Assembly (NCBI GenBank): GCA_019636735.1
Contig: JAHBWY010000004.1
Coordinates: 186,001-250,000, forward strand
Direction: 5' to 3'
Length of the DNA: 64,000 nt
Origin: Phycisphaeraceae bacterium
GTDB lineage: Bacteria; Planctomycetota; Phycisphaerae; Phycisphaerales; SM1A02
Position numbers and translations under genes: made by a program. Below, in pieces: positions 27,165 through 36,836 of the stretch. Positions within the stretch are counted from its first letter, which is position 1; each line of letters starts with the position of its first letter. Under the pieces are notes generated by a model, which did not search any database, was not told the origin of the DNA, and worked only from the letters and a program-made list of their open reading frames with translations.

Positions 27165-27207
27165 CAAGTATTCGAAACACCGGCGGTTTCCCTGCGGATG
27201 AAAGACA

Positions 27208-27235
27208 AACGCCCCGACCGTTGAGCCGAGGCGTT
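27208..27235 (-). terminator. Possible terminator downstream of the RHS/immunity-candidate operon
   Basis: AACGCCCCGAC (27208-27218) and GCCGAGGCGTT (27225-27235) pair at 9 of 11 positions around a 6-base loop. On the minus strand the stem is followed by TTTGTCTTTC. It lies about 170 bases after the stop of the gene at 27408-28514 and just inside the IS256-A boundary. Confidence 0.45.
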
Positions 27236-27407
27236 CATCGTTTACTGGTGGGTCGGCTTTGTTTCACCGACTCGTTGAAGTAGAGCGAACCTGACAGTAT
27301 GCGAAATGTCGCGCGAGAGTTTCATCAAGTGGACCGCTCAATCGGTCGTGACCGTGCGGTCGCAATTCCCCCCTTGCTCTCCTCCTACGGAACTAGCCAT
27401 TCGCCCT

Positions 27408-28514
27408 TCATTCTGCGGTTCTTACCAGCCGAACGACAAGGGGCGATGGTCGATCGGGCCTGCTCCGATCCACCAGATCGAGGTCCAACGTCGAACCTGA
27501 GTGCGTGCCATGCCAATCGTCAACCGCTCGCGGATCGGTGTTGCCGACTGCGGCACTTCGCATACAGACCGCTCCGCCTACTCGCTGATCCCAACTAGTG
27601 ATATCCCTCTCGAACTTGACAGGAAGAAACGAGTAGGAGTAGGTACAGTGTCCGCGCCCCCCAACTTCTAGCTCTATCTCGATTCGTAGGAAACCGAGGG
27701 TGCCTATCCACTGACCTGCTACCGAAGATTCTCCTGCGCCTCTAATTGCAGGACTGGGACGAGGTGATTGCTCGACAGCCGAGGGCTCGTTCGCCGACTT
27801 GGCAGGCGGCGGACGCACCTCGGATCCGGGCGCAGCCACATACCACATTCCGTTCTCCCGCCTAAGCAGCAGCGCTCCGCGAGGGCAATCGAGCAGGAGC
27901 CCTCCGTCATCCAGAGCGGTTGCCGCGCGCGGTCCTAAGCCATAGGTGGGACTACACCAAGTCATGCTCGCGCTCGCAGGAACACGATCTGTCGCAAGCA
28001 TTCCGTAGCCGAGCAGGATTGCTGACGGTGGCGCCCCGACCAAGTCGCTGCTGCCATCACAGCGCTGGTCTGTTTCGATGTACTGAATGGGGTGCAGGTT
28101 GGCTACGAGGATGACAGGCTCGACCGACACCATGCGCCAACAGTAGTCAGTAACCGTAAACAGCGGTCTGGGACCATCTCGCTCTGGCGTGAAATATGCG
28201 CCGTACGGAGCCGGAGGACGGGGACCTCGATACGTGAGTCGCCGCAGTCCTTGCTGCTCAAAGAATGATGCGACAGTACGAAGGAGTTGATCCGAGCGGA
28301 TAGTTCTCCCATCGTGAGTTTCCCACTCAATCCACGTCTCCCTTCCCTCTGAGAACGGGATGCGCTTGTAGCAGTTTCGTGTCGCGGACACTGGGGCACC
28401 CCCTGCCCACACGGCGCCGCCCGGGCCCAGAGGGCGGTCTTCACACTGCGGCGCAGTACACGCAGCGGCTCCGAAGCACACTACCGCATTCAGGGCGACC
28501 ATTACAAACGGCAT
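27408..28514 (-). CDS. Exported protein of unknown function, coupled to the RHS gene (immunity candidate)
   Basis: A 368-residue protein beginning with a hydrophobic leader (MPFVMVALNAVVCFGAAACT) that could be a lipoprotein signal (AAAC, weak lipobox) or an ordinary signal peptide. I recognise no family. About 11 Cys are scattered through it. A Pro-rich linker (about 225-250, EVRPPPAKSANEPSAVEQSP) splits it into a larger N-terminal domain and a C-terminal beta-rich domain (QWIGTLGFLRIEIELEVGG, GSTLDLDLVDRSRP). It starts four bases after the RHS stop on the same strand, so translation is probably coupled. Position directly behind a polymorphic-toxin-like gene makes it the first candidate for an immunity protein, and an envelope location would suit a secreted toxin. 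Base composition looks more AT-rich than that of flanking host genes. Confidence 0.7.
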   Translation of the reverse strand: MPFVMVALNAVVCFGAAACTAPQCEDRPLGPGGAVWAGGAPVSATRNCYKRIPFSEGRETWIEWETHDGRTIRSDQLLRTVASFFEQQGLRRLTYRGPRPPAPYGAYFTPERDGPRPLFTVTDYCWRMVSVEPVILVANLHPIQYIETDQRCDGSSDLVGAPPSAILLGYGMLATDRVPASASMTWCSPTYGLGPRAATALDDGGLLLDCPRGALLLRRENGMWYVAAPGSEVRPPPAKSANEPSAVEQSPRPSPAIRGAGESSVAGQWIGTLGFLRIEIELEVGGRGHCTYSYSFLPVKFERDITSWDQRVGGAVCMRSAAVGNTDPRAVDDWHGTHSGSTLDLDLVDRSRPDRPSPLVVRLVRTAE

Positions 28515-28518
28515 TCGC

Positions 28519-31500
28519 TTACGGACCAGGCGTGACGGGAACAGCGTTCACCTCCGAATTCAACTTTGCTAGATTCTTCGAGTCGTACACGATCGCTGTG
28601 TGCGCATAGATCGGCCCGACGCCCAGGCTGTTTAGGTCTGGGTTTGGCCCATCAGCGGGAGTCCAGCCAGGTACCCACACGATGTCCTCGCCAGTATCAA
28701 TCCGATATCCCTGCATGAGCGGTCCGACCTGAACCGGTCCGATCTTGAAACCAAATCCAGCGCCAATCCGGCGATCAGAGGTTTGCCTCAGATCTATCGC
28801 CCGAGCGACATTTCCAGATACGTGCTCGACCCCGGTCGGTCCAACATGCCACGGCTTACCGACAGGATCGAAGAGGAACAGCAAATTGACAGCAATCGCG
28901 TCCTGGTCCAACTGCGCCGCGACCTTGCGCGCAGCGTCACCACCATTGCTGTGACCACTCAGGATGACCGTGTCACATGGTCCTCGCGTCTCGCGAATCC
29001 AGTCGCTAGCCTTGACGGGGAACGGCCCCCAATCAGCGTCCTCCTGGAAGAACTTCACAATATTGTCCCGGTCATCCAAGAACGGCTGTCGGTCCCATAC
29101 CGCCACGGCATGGATGAAGAACCCAACGTTAGTCTCAGACTCGCCATGACGCGAGAAGGTGTCCTGACCGTTGAACAAGGCGATCACGCGCTTTGTACCC
29201 GTCGGATCAATGCCGATGACCGGACTGCCGCGCGCGTATTCATACAAAGAGGCGCCGTCAACATAACTATCAGGGTCTCTGGACTGCCACCTTCCCAGCG
29301 GCGGTTCGTAAACCCGATTGCGGGCCAGATAATTGGCCACCGCTGGATTGAAGACATATCCGTCCCATCCAATCGAGTTGTCCGCAACGGTGTCCACTGA
29401 GATCAGACCGGCCGCGAGCGACGATGCGCTGACATTGGCGAGCGTCTGATCAGTTGAGTTGATGCGGCCGCTGCGATCCAAGTCGGCTTCTGCCTGGTAA
29501 CCGGTCTGGCCGATCGAAACATTGCCTCCAATGCCGTACGTCGAGATGATGTTTGCCACGATTCCCGAATCGGTTCCGCCGCTCGAGCCGTCTCCATCGA
29601 CATCGCCGGGCCGGTGGTGCCGCCCGGCTCCATAAGAGTCATAGGTGACGCGCTCGACCAGGCCGCCCGAGCGATTAAGGACGGCGACGGTAGCGAACAT
29701 CCCATCCACGCAGTGGTAGTAGGTGCCCTCGCCCGAATCGACATAGTCGCCGTCGTTGTTGACATCGGCGCGGTGCATGAGGCACTCGTCGATATAGCGA
29801 TGGCCCCAGACATACTGCACCCGCTTGTCGAGCCCCGGCGAGCCGGTGTAGTTCCGATCGACGCGCTCCTCGAGAATCTGCCATCCAGCCGAATAGGTCA
29901 GCGCGCGCTCCTCATCGAGTCCGCTGGTCTGATCGGTGTCTTCGCGCTTGAGCGTCCGCCAGCCGAGACCGTTGAATGCCTGTTCGAGCTGCACTCGGGT
30001 GCCGACCTTGACCTGCGCGAGCCGATTCCAAGGGTCGTACCTGTAGGAGGTCGTGACGCTGTTGGCGGTTCGCGAGAGAAGATTGCCCGCATCGTCGTAC
30101 TCGAGCGTTTCATCGGGCGTCGCCCCGGGGAAGTCCCTTGCATTGAGCTGGTTCACATTGTCGTGGTCGCGCGATTCCGTCTGCTGACTGGGCGTCGCGT
30201 CCCAAGTTGAAACGTCGATCCAGTTGCCCAACAGATCGAGCGACCACGCCTGGCTTCCCTGGGCATTCGAAGGCGAGCCACCTGAGAGGTTGCCGTAGGT
30301 GTTCCGCTTCGCGGCTGCAAGGCGGTTCATTCCGTCATAACTGTAGGCATGGCTCATCGGCCATTGGTTCGCGTGTCGACGGTCGTAGACGCTCGTGCGG
30401 TTCGACTCATCGTTGTAGCCATACTGCAACGCCACGATCTGCGGCTTCGTCGGCACCGCCACTGAGCTAACCGTCTGTGTCGTCAGCGCCCCATCGGCCC
30501 AGGTCTGGAGGGCCAGCCGTCCGAAGCGGTCGTAGCCCGGGTAGAACCCGCGCGGTGACTGGGTGGTGTAACCAACCGCCCAGCGCTTCCCGTCGAGTGA
30601 CAGCGTGAAGTCGAGCTGCACATCCGCTTGCTCGAGGTCCACAAGCGCCGGCGTCGCCATCCCGACATACTCGAAGTTCGCCATCGCGATGTTCGAGCTG
30701 CTCGTCAGATTGAACTTGTCCTGCGAGATCCGACTGATTCGATCCGAGAGGGAGGTCGAACCTCCATAGACATAATCGAGCGTCTCGGGATTGACACCGG
30801 AACTGTTGGCTCGGCGCGGATATGAGAGGCCGACCAGTCGGCTGAAGTTGCTGCCAGCGCTGCCCGAGGCGACCGCCGAGTCTGCGTAGGTGTAGGAGAC
30901 AAGCCGCGTATCCATCGTGGGAAGTCCACTGCCGTCGACGCTGACCGCGCCTTTCTGATGCTGATAGACCTTGGCGATCTGGCCAAGGCCGGTGTAGGCG
31001 AATTCCACTTCGTTCTTGACAGTAGTGACATCGAGACCGGTGACCTTCGAGATGCGACCAGCGCCGTCGAAAGTGAACTCCAGCTTGTTGACCGTGGTGT
31101 CAATGTGCGCGGCGCTGGCGGTCACCTCATCACGCGTCACTCGACCGAGCTTGTCCAAGCCGTAGGCGTGCTTCGTCTTGTTCTGGTCGATGATGCCGGT
31201 TCGCTCCCCAACGCGGTTCCAACTGTGCCACACGGTGCGCGACGCCTCCGATGTGCTGTCCTGCCCGAGCGGATAGATGGTCTTGAGAAGCAGGTCATTC
31301 GACACCATCGACGACGCGATCGTTGGACCGCCGCTCGGACCCACGGCGGAGGTGGTAACACCATAGACATACTGCGTGATCTGATCGTTGCCGTCGCCAG
31401 TGTTGGCATTCGCATGCGCGGTCAGCTTGGTGACCTGCCCGATGCCATTGCGGACGAAGGTGGTCGTGCGATCGATATCGTTCCCTGCATCGATGCCGCT

Positions 31501-34500
31501 CAACTCAAATGCGGTGCCGCCGGTGTTCCACGCAACCGTGACACTTGAGTCTTCGTCGTTCTCGACTGTCGCGATCGTGCGGCCGAGCGCATCGACCAAT
31601 GTCCGATCGACGCGACTCCCGCTTCCCACTCCTGGGCCGGGGTTGATGCGCGTGCTCGCCAGCCCACGCGGGTCATAGAGGAACTGGGTAACGAGCGCGC
31701 CACCAGAAGTCGGAACTGCGTCGGGAGCAGCGTCGGATGACGATGGCGCAGAACCGCTTGGAGCGAATGTCGACTGATTCGTGCCCCACTCGGCGATTGC
31801 GACCTGGCGTGCGGCCGCGTCATAGTGCGAAGTTCGGAATGTCGCGATGAAATCGGCGCTCGCCGGAGCACCAATGTCCGTCGCGGGCGAATGAATGCGC
31901 TGGAGCCGGGTCGTCAGGAACGGCATTCCCCCAAGCGATGATTCCGTTCCGGCCACGAAGGTCTGCTCAGTGACCTCGATCACTCGATCGCCTGTCAGCA
32001 CCGCCAAGCGCGTCGATGGCGACCAGACATCAATGTGACTCCCGGCTCCAGGGATCGCATCGCCGCCTCTGTCCGTGAGATAGGTCGCGGTCGCGCGACC
32101 GAGGCCATCGAAGTTTGCCTTCATCGCAGGACTTGATGGCGCCCATGTGCCGACCGTGCGACCGACCTCGTCGAACCAGTTCGCCGTTGTCAGATTGACA
32201 CGAGAGCCCGACGCGGCACCCGGGTTCGTCGCCAGTTCGGTCCAAGCGACGAGACCGCGTTGCGTATAGGTGGACTTCTCGAGCGCGACGCGCGTCGGGT
32301 CCGTGGAAGCGAAGCTCGTCGGCACCGATCCCGGCAGCGTGTCGAACATCGCGCGCTCGGTCACCCTGCCGAGATTGTCGTAGAGCTGCGCGGCGTGCGG
32401 CGCCAGCGGATTCTCAACCATCACGAGTCGATCGCGCCAATCGAAGCTGTTGTTGGTGATGCGATCGAAAGCGTTGCTCGATTCGGCCAGCACCCGCTGC
32501 CGCGTGATGTTGCCGTTTCCAACCCCAGGAGTGTCGCCGCTGCCGTCGAACACGGTCTTTGACACGCTCGACATCTGGTCCGGCTCATCCGCGTCGGCGA
32601 TGCCGACCTTGGTCTCGACCACTCGATCGAGCACATCGTAGAACTGCTGCGTGACGGTGCCAACAGCGTTGATCGTGTAGTCCAGGCGCCCGACAGGATC
32701 GTGGAAGTACTTCGTGATGACCTTGCCTGCATCGGGGCCAGCGCCGGCGGGATCATGCCACGCGGTGCGGCTGATCGTCTGGCCAGCGACATTGCGCTCC
32801 GTGCTCGCCCGCGCGAGCAGGCTCGATGTCGATGTGCTTATCGAGTAGTCCGTGATCACCTGAGGCCACGGTTCGCCACCAGAACTGACATCGTAAGTGC
32901 CGGTGATTGGGCAATTCCACTCTGCAATCTCAGCGCCGGAGGCGTCCACCCATCGGATCGAGGCCGGACCCGCATGGCTCGAAGCGCCGAGTTCATGCGG
33001 CAGGGTGACGACAGCCAAGTACTCAAGTCCAGGATGGTCCGCACACTCTCGAAGCTCGCGCCTCGTGTAGGTGTTGACTCCCGCCGGTGAGGTCTGGCGC
33101 TGAACTCGCCCGAGAAGGTCATAGCTCGTCGTCGAGACGAGCGAGCCGCCGGAACCGTTCAATCCCGTAAAGGTGCCAGTGAGGCCGGTCGTCGAAGGGA
33201 AGGAGCTGCCATCGTCAGCGTTCCGTTCAACGAGCGTGACGCGCCCACTTCGCGGATCGAACTCGCGCCGCGTGAGCGAGCCATCCGCAGCCCGGCTCCA
33301 GTAGTTCCTGCCCTGCGAATCGAAGAACTCATGCGTGTAGACGAAGAGCGCCGAACCGCTCGAATCAGGGCCGTTGAACGCAGGACCATCCCACTCGGTC
33401 TTCGTCTGCGTTGCCGAGATCTTGTCACCTGCTGAGAATTGGTAGACGAACTCCGACGTCTCGATGTCGTCGGCGCCGAGCGATCCTGGTGTGTCGGTCG
33501 CCACTCGGAATCGCTCGAGCGTGGACGGCAGCCAAGTGCGAGTGCTCCCCGTTCCCGTTCCCCATGTCGTCCTCGTGACGATCGCCCGCTCCGCTGGCGT
33601 CGAGCCGCGCTCAAACCACTCTTCTTTCCGCCTCTTGCTCGAGTCGTACTCAATCGATTGCACGAGCCCGGCAGTGGACCTTGCGACGAACGCGCCCGGC
33701 GCGCTGTGATCGCTCGCAGGATCCGGATCGTAGCTCTGGCAGCTTGACGGCGTAAACACCTTGGTCACCAGGCCGTCGCCGTTGTACTCGTAATGGATTG
33801 CCCAGATCAACGAGTCATCGGCGTTCGCAATGGCTTTGTTCACAAGGAACGGCGGCCGAGCCGTCATGCCGGCGACGGTTGGCCCACGCCTGCCGAGGTC
33901 GTAGTAGGTTGCCCGGTAGTGATCCCATGGGTCGCTTGGGTTTCCGGTGGCGATGTGCTCGATCTCGTGGGTGGACCACTGAAGTGTCGCGTGACCGGGG
34001 AAGGAGTAATACTCGTACGTGAACTTCCGGCCCTGCGGCGAACCCGCGCCGCCGCTGCATCCGCAATCGCTAATGAGGTATTGAGTCAGGACCCGATATG
34101 GGCTTGAGGCCTCGTATTCCTCAATGATCTTCGACGCCAGGTCGACCACGAGAATGCCGGACGCGGCCTCGGCGCCGTCGGCGAGCGTGAGTAGTTGCGC
34201 GGCGGTCGTCATGAGGCGCGTCGAGAGCGGTTCTTCTTCGCTCAATCCCGCGACGAACTCGACCTGTTGTGGATGGATCTCCATCTTGAGCTGGCCGTCG
34301 CGCCCGTGCCATGTGAAGATTCGTCCGTCCTTATCGACACCGCACGAGGAGCACGCTGTTCGGTGATATCGATATTGCGAGACCGTGTCGCGCCAGATTG
34401 GATCTGCGCTCGTGCTTCCTGGCGCAGGGTCGATGCGCTCGGACTTGACGACCTGCACGAGATCGCCGCTCGTGCCGAGATCTGCAGAGAAGCTCGGGTC

Positions 34501-36435
34501 ATCGCCCATGTATGTGTACTCGACGCGCTCGACGGGCACGAGCACCGGCGTACTCGTGCCGATATCGCGTGCGACTTCAGCGCGCCGGAGACGACCGAAG
34601 TTCGGTGATGTGCTGTTGAAGTTCCATGTGAATGTCACCTGGGCAGCGGGTTCCTGAACGGAACCCGGGTACCCGTCCACATAGACGCGCTCGAGGCGGG
34701 CGACATTGCCGCTCCCAGTCGCGATGAGCAGGTACTTGTAGATCGTGCCGTTGCCGTAGATGTCGAAGGTTCGAAGCCGCAATCCCAAAAGCGCCGAGTC
34801 AGGGTCGGTCACACTCGAAGCGCTGCCACATGAGAGTCCGCCCATGATCGTCTCGCCTGAGGCCTTTGCGCGGAAGTAGTCGATTGAGGTCCGGCCCGGG
34901 CTCTCGATTCTCCACACGGGATAGACCACACCGTCGACGCAAGCCTGTGTGCGCACGATTACTCGATGACTGGGGCCCGGAAGAGGAAGCGCGCCACCGA
35001 TCGTCGCAAGCAAGTCATTCTCATCAAGAATCGGCACTTCGGGACGGGCGGTGCCGCGGCCGATCCTGAGGAGAAGGTGTCCGCTCTGGGTTGACACCGA
35101 CATGTACTCCGCGGTGGAGAGTGCCCACTTCGATCCACTCACACTCGCTGCAGTCCAGTCCTCGCTTCGGTACTTCCGAGCGAGCCGAAAGCCACCGCCC
35201 GCGGCACTCACACTGAGGTCCGTAGCGGCGCCATTCTTGTGGCCGAACGCGAGATCAATCGGATGCCTGCCACCAGGAATGGGATCGTTCTCACCGCCCG
35301 CGCCGTCGCAATCGTCGTCGTCTCCATCCTTGTCGAGATCCTCATCCTCGGGCGGCACAGGCGGAATCGGCGGATCCATGTTGATGCCACAGCCAGAAGT
35401 GCCTTGAAGCTCGGCCAACTCTTCGTCCGTCAGGCCGTGGCCATCCCCTTGATCGCCAAAAGTCTCGAAGAGGTACTCCTGCAGGCAATCGATGAGCTCC
35501 GCGCATTTTTCCGCATTGCCGGAGGCGCAGGCCGCGAGGAAGTCCTTGGTGATTGCGATCGCGTCCGCGCGCGTCATCTGCGCCGGGTCGTAACAGATCT
35601 GCGAGTCGCTCAGTAGCTTCCGAAGGTCGTCGCAGGTGCCTTCCTCGCCATCACAATCCTGATCGCATTCAAGTGCATCGCCGCATTGCCAGCGGGCGGA
35701 GCCACCTTCAGGAGTCTTGCAGCAATCACAACCAGCCAGGAGATCAGTGCCAATGCACTCAGACAGGTCAGCGAGCACTGATTCCGGCACACATCCAAGA
35801 ATCTGCGCGATGCACTCGGTGGCCTCCTCGCAGAACGCACATGGCCCGCTCGGACATGCGGTGGCCTTCCAAGTCGCGCCACACTTCTTGAGAAACTCGC
35901 ACACGGCTACGAGCTTCGAATCGAAGTCCGCAGGGCAGCATTCGTCGCCCTCAAGCATCTCCTCGACCGTCTGCGTCATGAAGGCACATCGCTCTTCAGA
36001 CGTCGTCATTGTCTCGAGCTCGGAGCAGTCCAACTGTTGGAGCACGCACGCGCGCCGCCATGCGCAACACAGATCGTGGCTCAGACAGTCGAGGAATGGC
36101 GTCCAGCAATTGGGGTTGCTGGGGTTCGCAGTTCGGTCGACGATCGCGGTGTAGAGATCCGCGCAGGTCTCGATCTCACGCTCTTCAAACGTGATCGGAT
36201 CGATGATGAGCAGGTCGCAGGGCGGTACACAAACCGTGCAGGCGCCGATGACCATCTCGAACCAGCCGTCCTCGCACGGCAAAAAAATCGTGACACAGGT
36301 TCCTCCACCTGATGTGGGCGGCTCCGGGTCGCAAGGCGGATCGCCAACGCCAGGAAGAGCGATTGCCGCAGCTACGAGCACCGAGGTGAGCCGGAAGGAT
36401 TTCTGTGGCCGCTCAGCCGGAACTTGCTGGTTCAT
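28519..36435 (-). CDS. Giant secreted RHS/YD-repeat protein with alpha/beta-hydrolase-like C-terminal domain
   Basis: A 2638-residue exported protein. The ATG at 36435 has GGAG eight bases upstream and a signal peptide (SVLVAAAIALPGVG). Residues of about 30-330 are very Cys-rich (about 35 Cys, many CC pairs). A short acidic linker (DKDGDDDDCDG) leads into RHS/YD repeats (about 390-2410), including a dockerin-like insertion (GDVDGDGSSGGTDSG, DLDRSGRINSTDQTL) just before the RHS core end (YEPPLGRWQSRDP, GIDPTG near 2411). The last 225 residues differ in style and carry a lipase-type triad: Ser2496 in GHSNGG, Asp2523 in FLFDPVG and His2612 in YAHTAI. This is the plan of polymorphic toxins, where the RHS shell encloses a C-terminal effector. 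The gene fills most of the mobile island. Confidence 0.88.
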   Translation of the reverse strand: MNQQVPAERPQKSFRLTSVLVAAAIALPGVGDPPCDPEPPTSGGGTCVTIFLPCEDGWFEMVIGACTVCVPPCDLLIIDPITFEEREIETCADLYTAIVDRTANPSNPNCWTPFLDCLSHDLCCAWRRACVLQQLDCSELETMTTSEERCAFMTQTVEEMLEGDECCPADFDSKLVAVCEFLKKCGATWKATACPSGPCAFCEEATECIAQILGCVPESVLADLSECIGTDLLAGCDCCKTPEGGSARWQCGDALECDQDCDGEEGTCDDLRKLLSDSQICYDPAQMTRADAIAITKDFLAACASGNAEKCAELIDCLQEYLFETFGDQGDGHGLTDEELAELQGTSGCGINMDPPIPPVPPEDEDLDKDGDDDDCDGAGGENDPIPGGRHPIDLAFGHKNGAATDLSVSAAGGGFRLARKYRSEDWTAASVSGSKWALSTAEYMSVSTQSGHLLLRIGRGTARPEVPILDENDLLATIGGALPLPGPSHRVIVRTQACVDGVVYPVWRIESPGRTSIDYFRAKASGETIMGGLSCGSASSVTDPDSALLGLRLRTFDIYGNGTIYKYLLIATGSGNVARLERVYVDGYPGSVQEPAAQVTFTWNFNSTSPNFGRLRRAEVARDIGTSTPVLVPVERVEYTYMGDDPSFSADLGTSGDLVQVVKSERIDPAPGSTSADPIWRDTVSQYRYHRTACSSCGVDKDGRIFTWHGRDGQLKMEIHPQQVEFVAGLSEEEPLSTRLMTTAAQLLTLADGAEAASGILVVDLASKIIEEYEASSPYRVLTQYLISDCGCSGGAGSPQGRKFTYEYYSFPGHATLQWSTHEIEHIATGNPSDPWDHYRATYYDLGRRGPTVAGMTARPPFLVNKAIANADDSLIWAIHYEYNGDGLVTKVFTPSSCQSYDPDPASDHSAPGAFVARSTAGLVQSIEYDSSKRRKEEWFERGSTPAERAIVTRTTWGTGTGSTRTWLPSTLERFRVATDTPGSLGADDIETSEFVYQFSAGDKISATQTKTEWDGPAFNGPDSSGSALFVYTHEFFDSQGRNYWSRAADGSLTRREFDPRSGRVTLVERNADDGSSFPSTTGLTGTFTGLNGSGGSLVSTTSYDLLGRVQRQTSPAGVNTYTRRELRECADHPGLEYLAVVTLPHELGASSHAGPASIRWVDASGAEIAEWNCPITGTYDVSSGGEPWPQVITDYSISTSTSSLLARASTERNVAGQTISRTAWHDPAGAGPDAGKVITKYFHDPVGRLDYTINAVGTVTQQFYDVLDRVVETKVGIADADEPDQMSSVSKTVFDGSGDTPGVGNGNITRQRVLAESSNAFDRITNNSFDWRDRLVMVENPLAPHAAQLYDNLGRVTERAMFDTLPGSVPTSFASTDPTRVALEKSTYTQRGLVAWTELATNPGAASGSRVNLTTANWFDEVGRTVGTWAPSSPAMKANFDGLGRATATYLTDRGGDAIPGAGSHIDVWSPSTRLAVLTGDRVIEVTEQTFVAGTESSLGGMPFLTTRLQRIHSPATDIGAPASADFIATFRTSHYDAAARQVAIAEWGTNQSTFAPSGSAPSSSDAAPDAVPTSGGALVTQFLYDPRGLASTRINPGPGVGSGSRVDRTLVDALGRTIATVENDEDSSVTVAWNTGGTAFELSGIDAGNDIDRTTTFVRNGIGQVTKLTAHANANTGDGNDQITQYVYGVTTSAVGPSGGPTIASSMVSNDLLLKTIYPLGQDSTSEASRTVWHSWNRVGERTGIIDQNKTKHAYGLDKLGRVTRDEVTASAAHIDTTVNKLEFTFDGAGRISKVTGLDVTTVKNEVEFAYTGLGQIAKVYQHQKGAVSVDGSGLPTMDTRLVSYTYADSAVASGSAGSNFSRLVGLSYPRRANSSGVNPETLDYVYGGSTSLSDRISRISQDKFNLTSSSNIAMANFEYVGMATPALVDLEQADVQLDFTLSLDGKRWAVGYTTQSPRGFYPGYDRFGRLALQTWADGALTTQTVSSVAVPTKPQIVALQYGYNDESNRTSVYDRRHANQWPMSHAYSYDGMNRLAAAKRNTYGNLSGGSPSNAQGSQAWSLDLLGNWIDVSTWDATPSQQTESRDHDNVNQLNARDFPGATPDETLEYDDAGNLLSRTANSVTTSYRYDPWNRLAQVKVGTRVQLEQAFNGLGWRTLKREDTDQTSGLDEERALTYSAGWQILEERVDRNYTGSPGLDKRVQYVWGHRYIDECLMHRADVNNDGDYVDSGEGTYYHCVDGMFATVAVLNRSGGLVERVTYDSYGAGRHHRPGDVDGDGSSGGTDSGIVANIISTYGIGGNVSIGQTGYQAEADLDRSGRINSTDQTLANVSASSLAAGLISVDTVADNSIGWDGYVFNPAVANYLARNRVYEPPLGRWQSRDPDSYVDGASLYEYARGSPVIGIDPTGTKRVIALFNGQDTFSRHGESETNVGFFIHAVAVWDRQPFLDDRDNIVKFFQEDADWGPFPVKASDWIRETRGPCDTVILSGHSNGGDAARKVAAQLDQDAIAVNLLFLFDPVGKPWHVGPTGVEHVSGNVARAIDLRQTSDRRIGAGFGFKIGPVQVGPLMQGYRIDTGEDIVWVPGWTPADGPNPDLNSLGVGPIYAHTAIVYDSKNLAKLNSEVNAVPVTPGP

Positions 36436-36761
36436 GAATGCGCTCCACTGCCGCAAGGACCCCATGCAGGGCCGTTGACCAAACACCCGGGCACCGTGGC
36501 GACGACTTCCCTGCGCCGTCCGGAACCCCCATTCCGACTGGACACTTGATACAGCGGTCCGTCCTGCGCTGTCAAGAAACTTTCGCGCACTTTCTCTCAT
36601 GCTCTCTGTCCTGCATGAGAAATTCACGATGCGCCCGCCCAGGTCAGCCGTGCCACCGTCGAGCTCGACGACGAACTCGAGGCCTGGCGCACGCGCCCGA
36701 TCGGCGAGGTGCGCTATCCGCGCTTGGCAGCTTCGCACCATTTGGGGTAATGCAACACCGT
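36436..36761. other. Upstream region of the RHS gene, with hairpin and IS relic
   Basis: These 326 bases hold the RHS promoter region (no clear -35/-10 seen), an 8-bp inverted repeat TCTCATGC/GCATGAGA with a 10-base loop at 36595-36620, and an inverted relic of the IS256-B transposase at 36637-36718 that ends about 40 bases before the IS256-B left terminus. Confidence 0.55.
36637..36718 (+). pseudogene. 82-bp relic of an IS256-B-type transposase gene, inverted
   Basis: In the forward direction this stretch encodes AQVSRATVELDDELEAWRTR and a few more residues. It is almost identical (about two base differences in 82) to a piece of the IS256-B transposase gene, which lies in the opposite orientation at roughly 37525-37606. 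It has neither start nor stop and is the scar of an earlier, independent copy or of an inversion. Confidence 0.8.
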
Positions 36762-36836
36762 GTCTGTAAATTGGTCGGAGTGGGGGTGGCGACGCATTGA
36801 GGAATTGGGTGGATGAAGGGATCCGGAGAGGGCGGG

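Noticed and set aside
25918..27201. A 427-codon plus-strand frame across IS256-A
   Set aside because: Antisense shadow of the transposase (Arg/His/Leu/Pro-rich), repeated in the truncated copy only because the DNA is repeated.
27165..27407. Possible matching target repeat at the inner end of the complete IS256-A
   Set aside because: The inner flank is CAAGTATT, which does not match TCCATTGC on the outer side, so the left copy alone is not a simple insertion.
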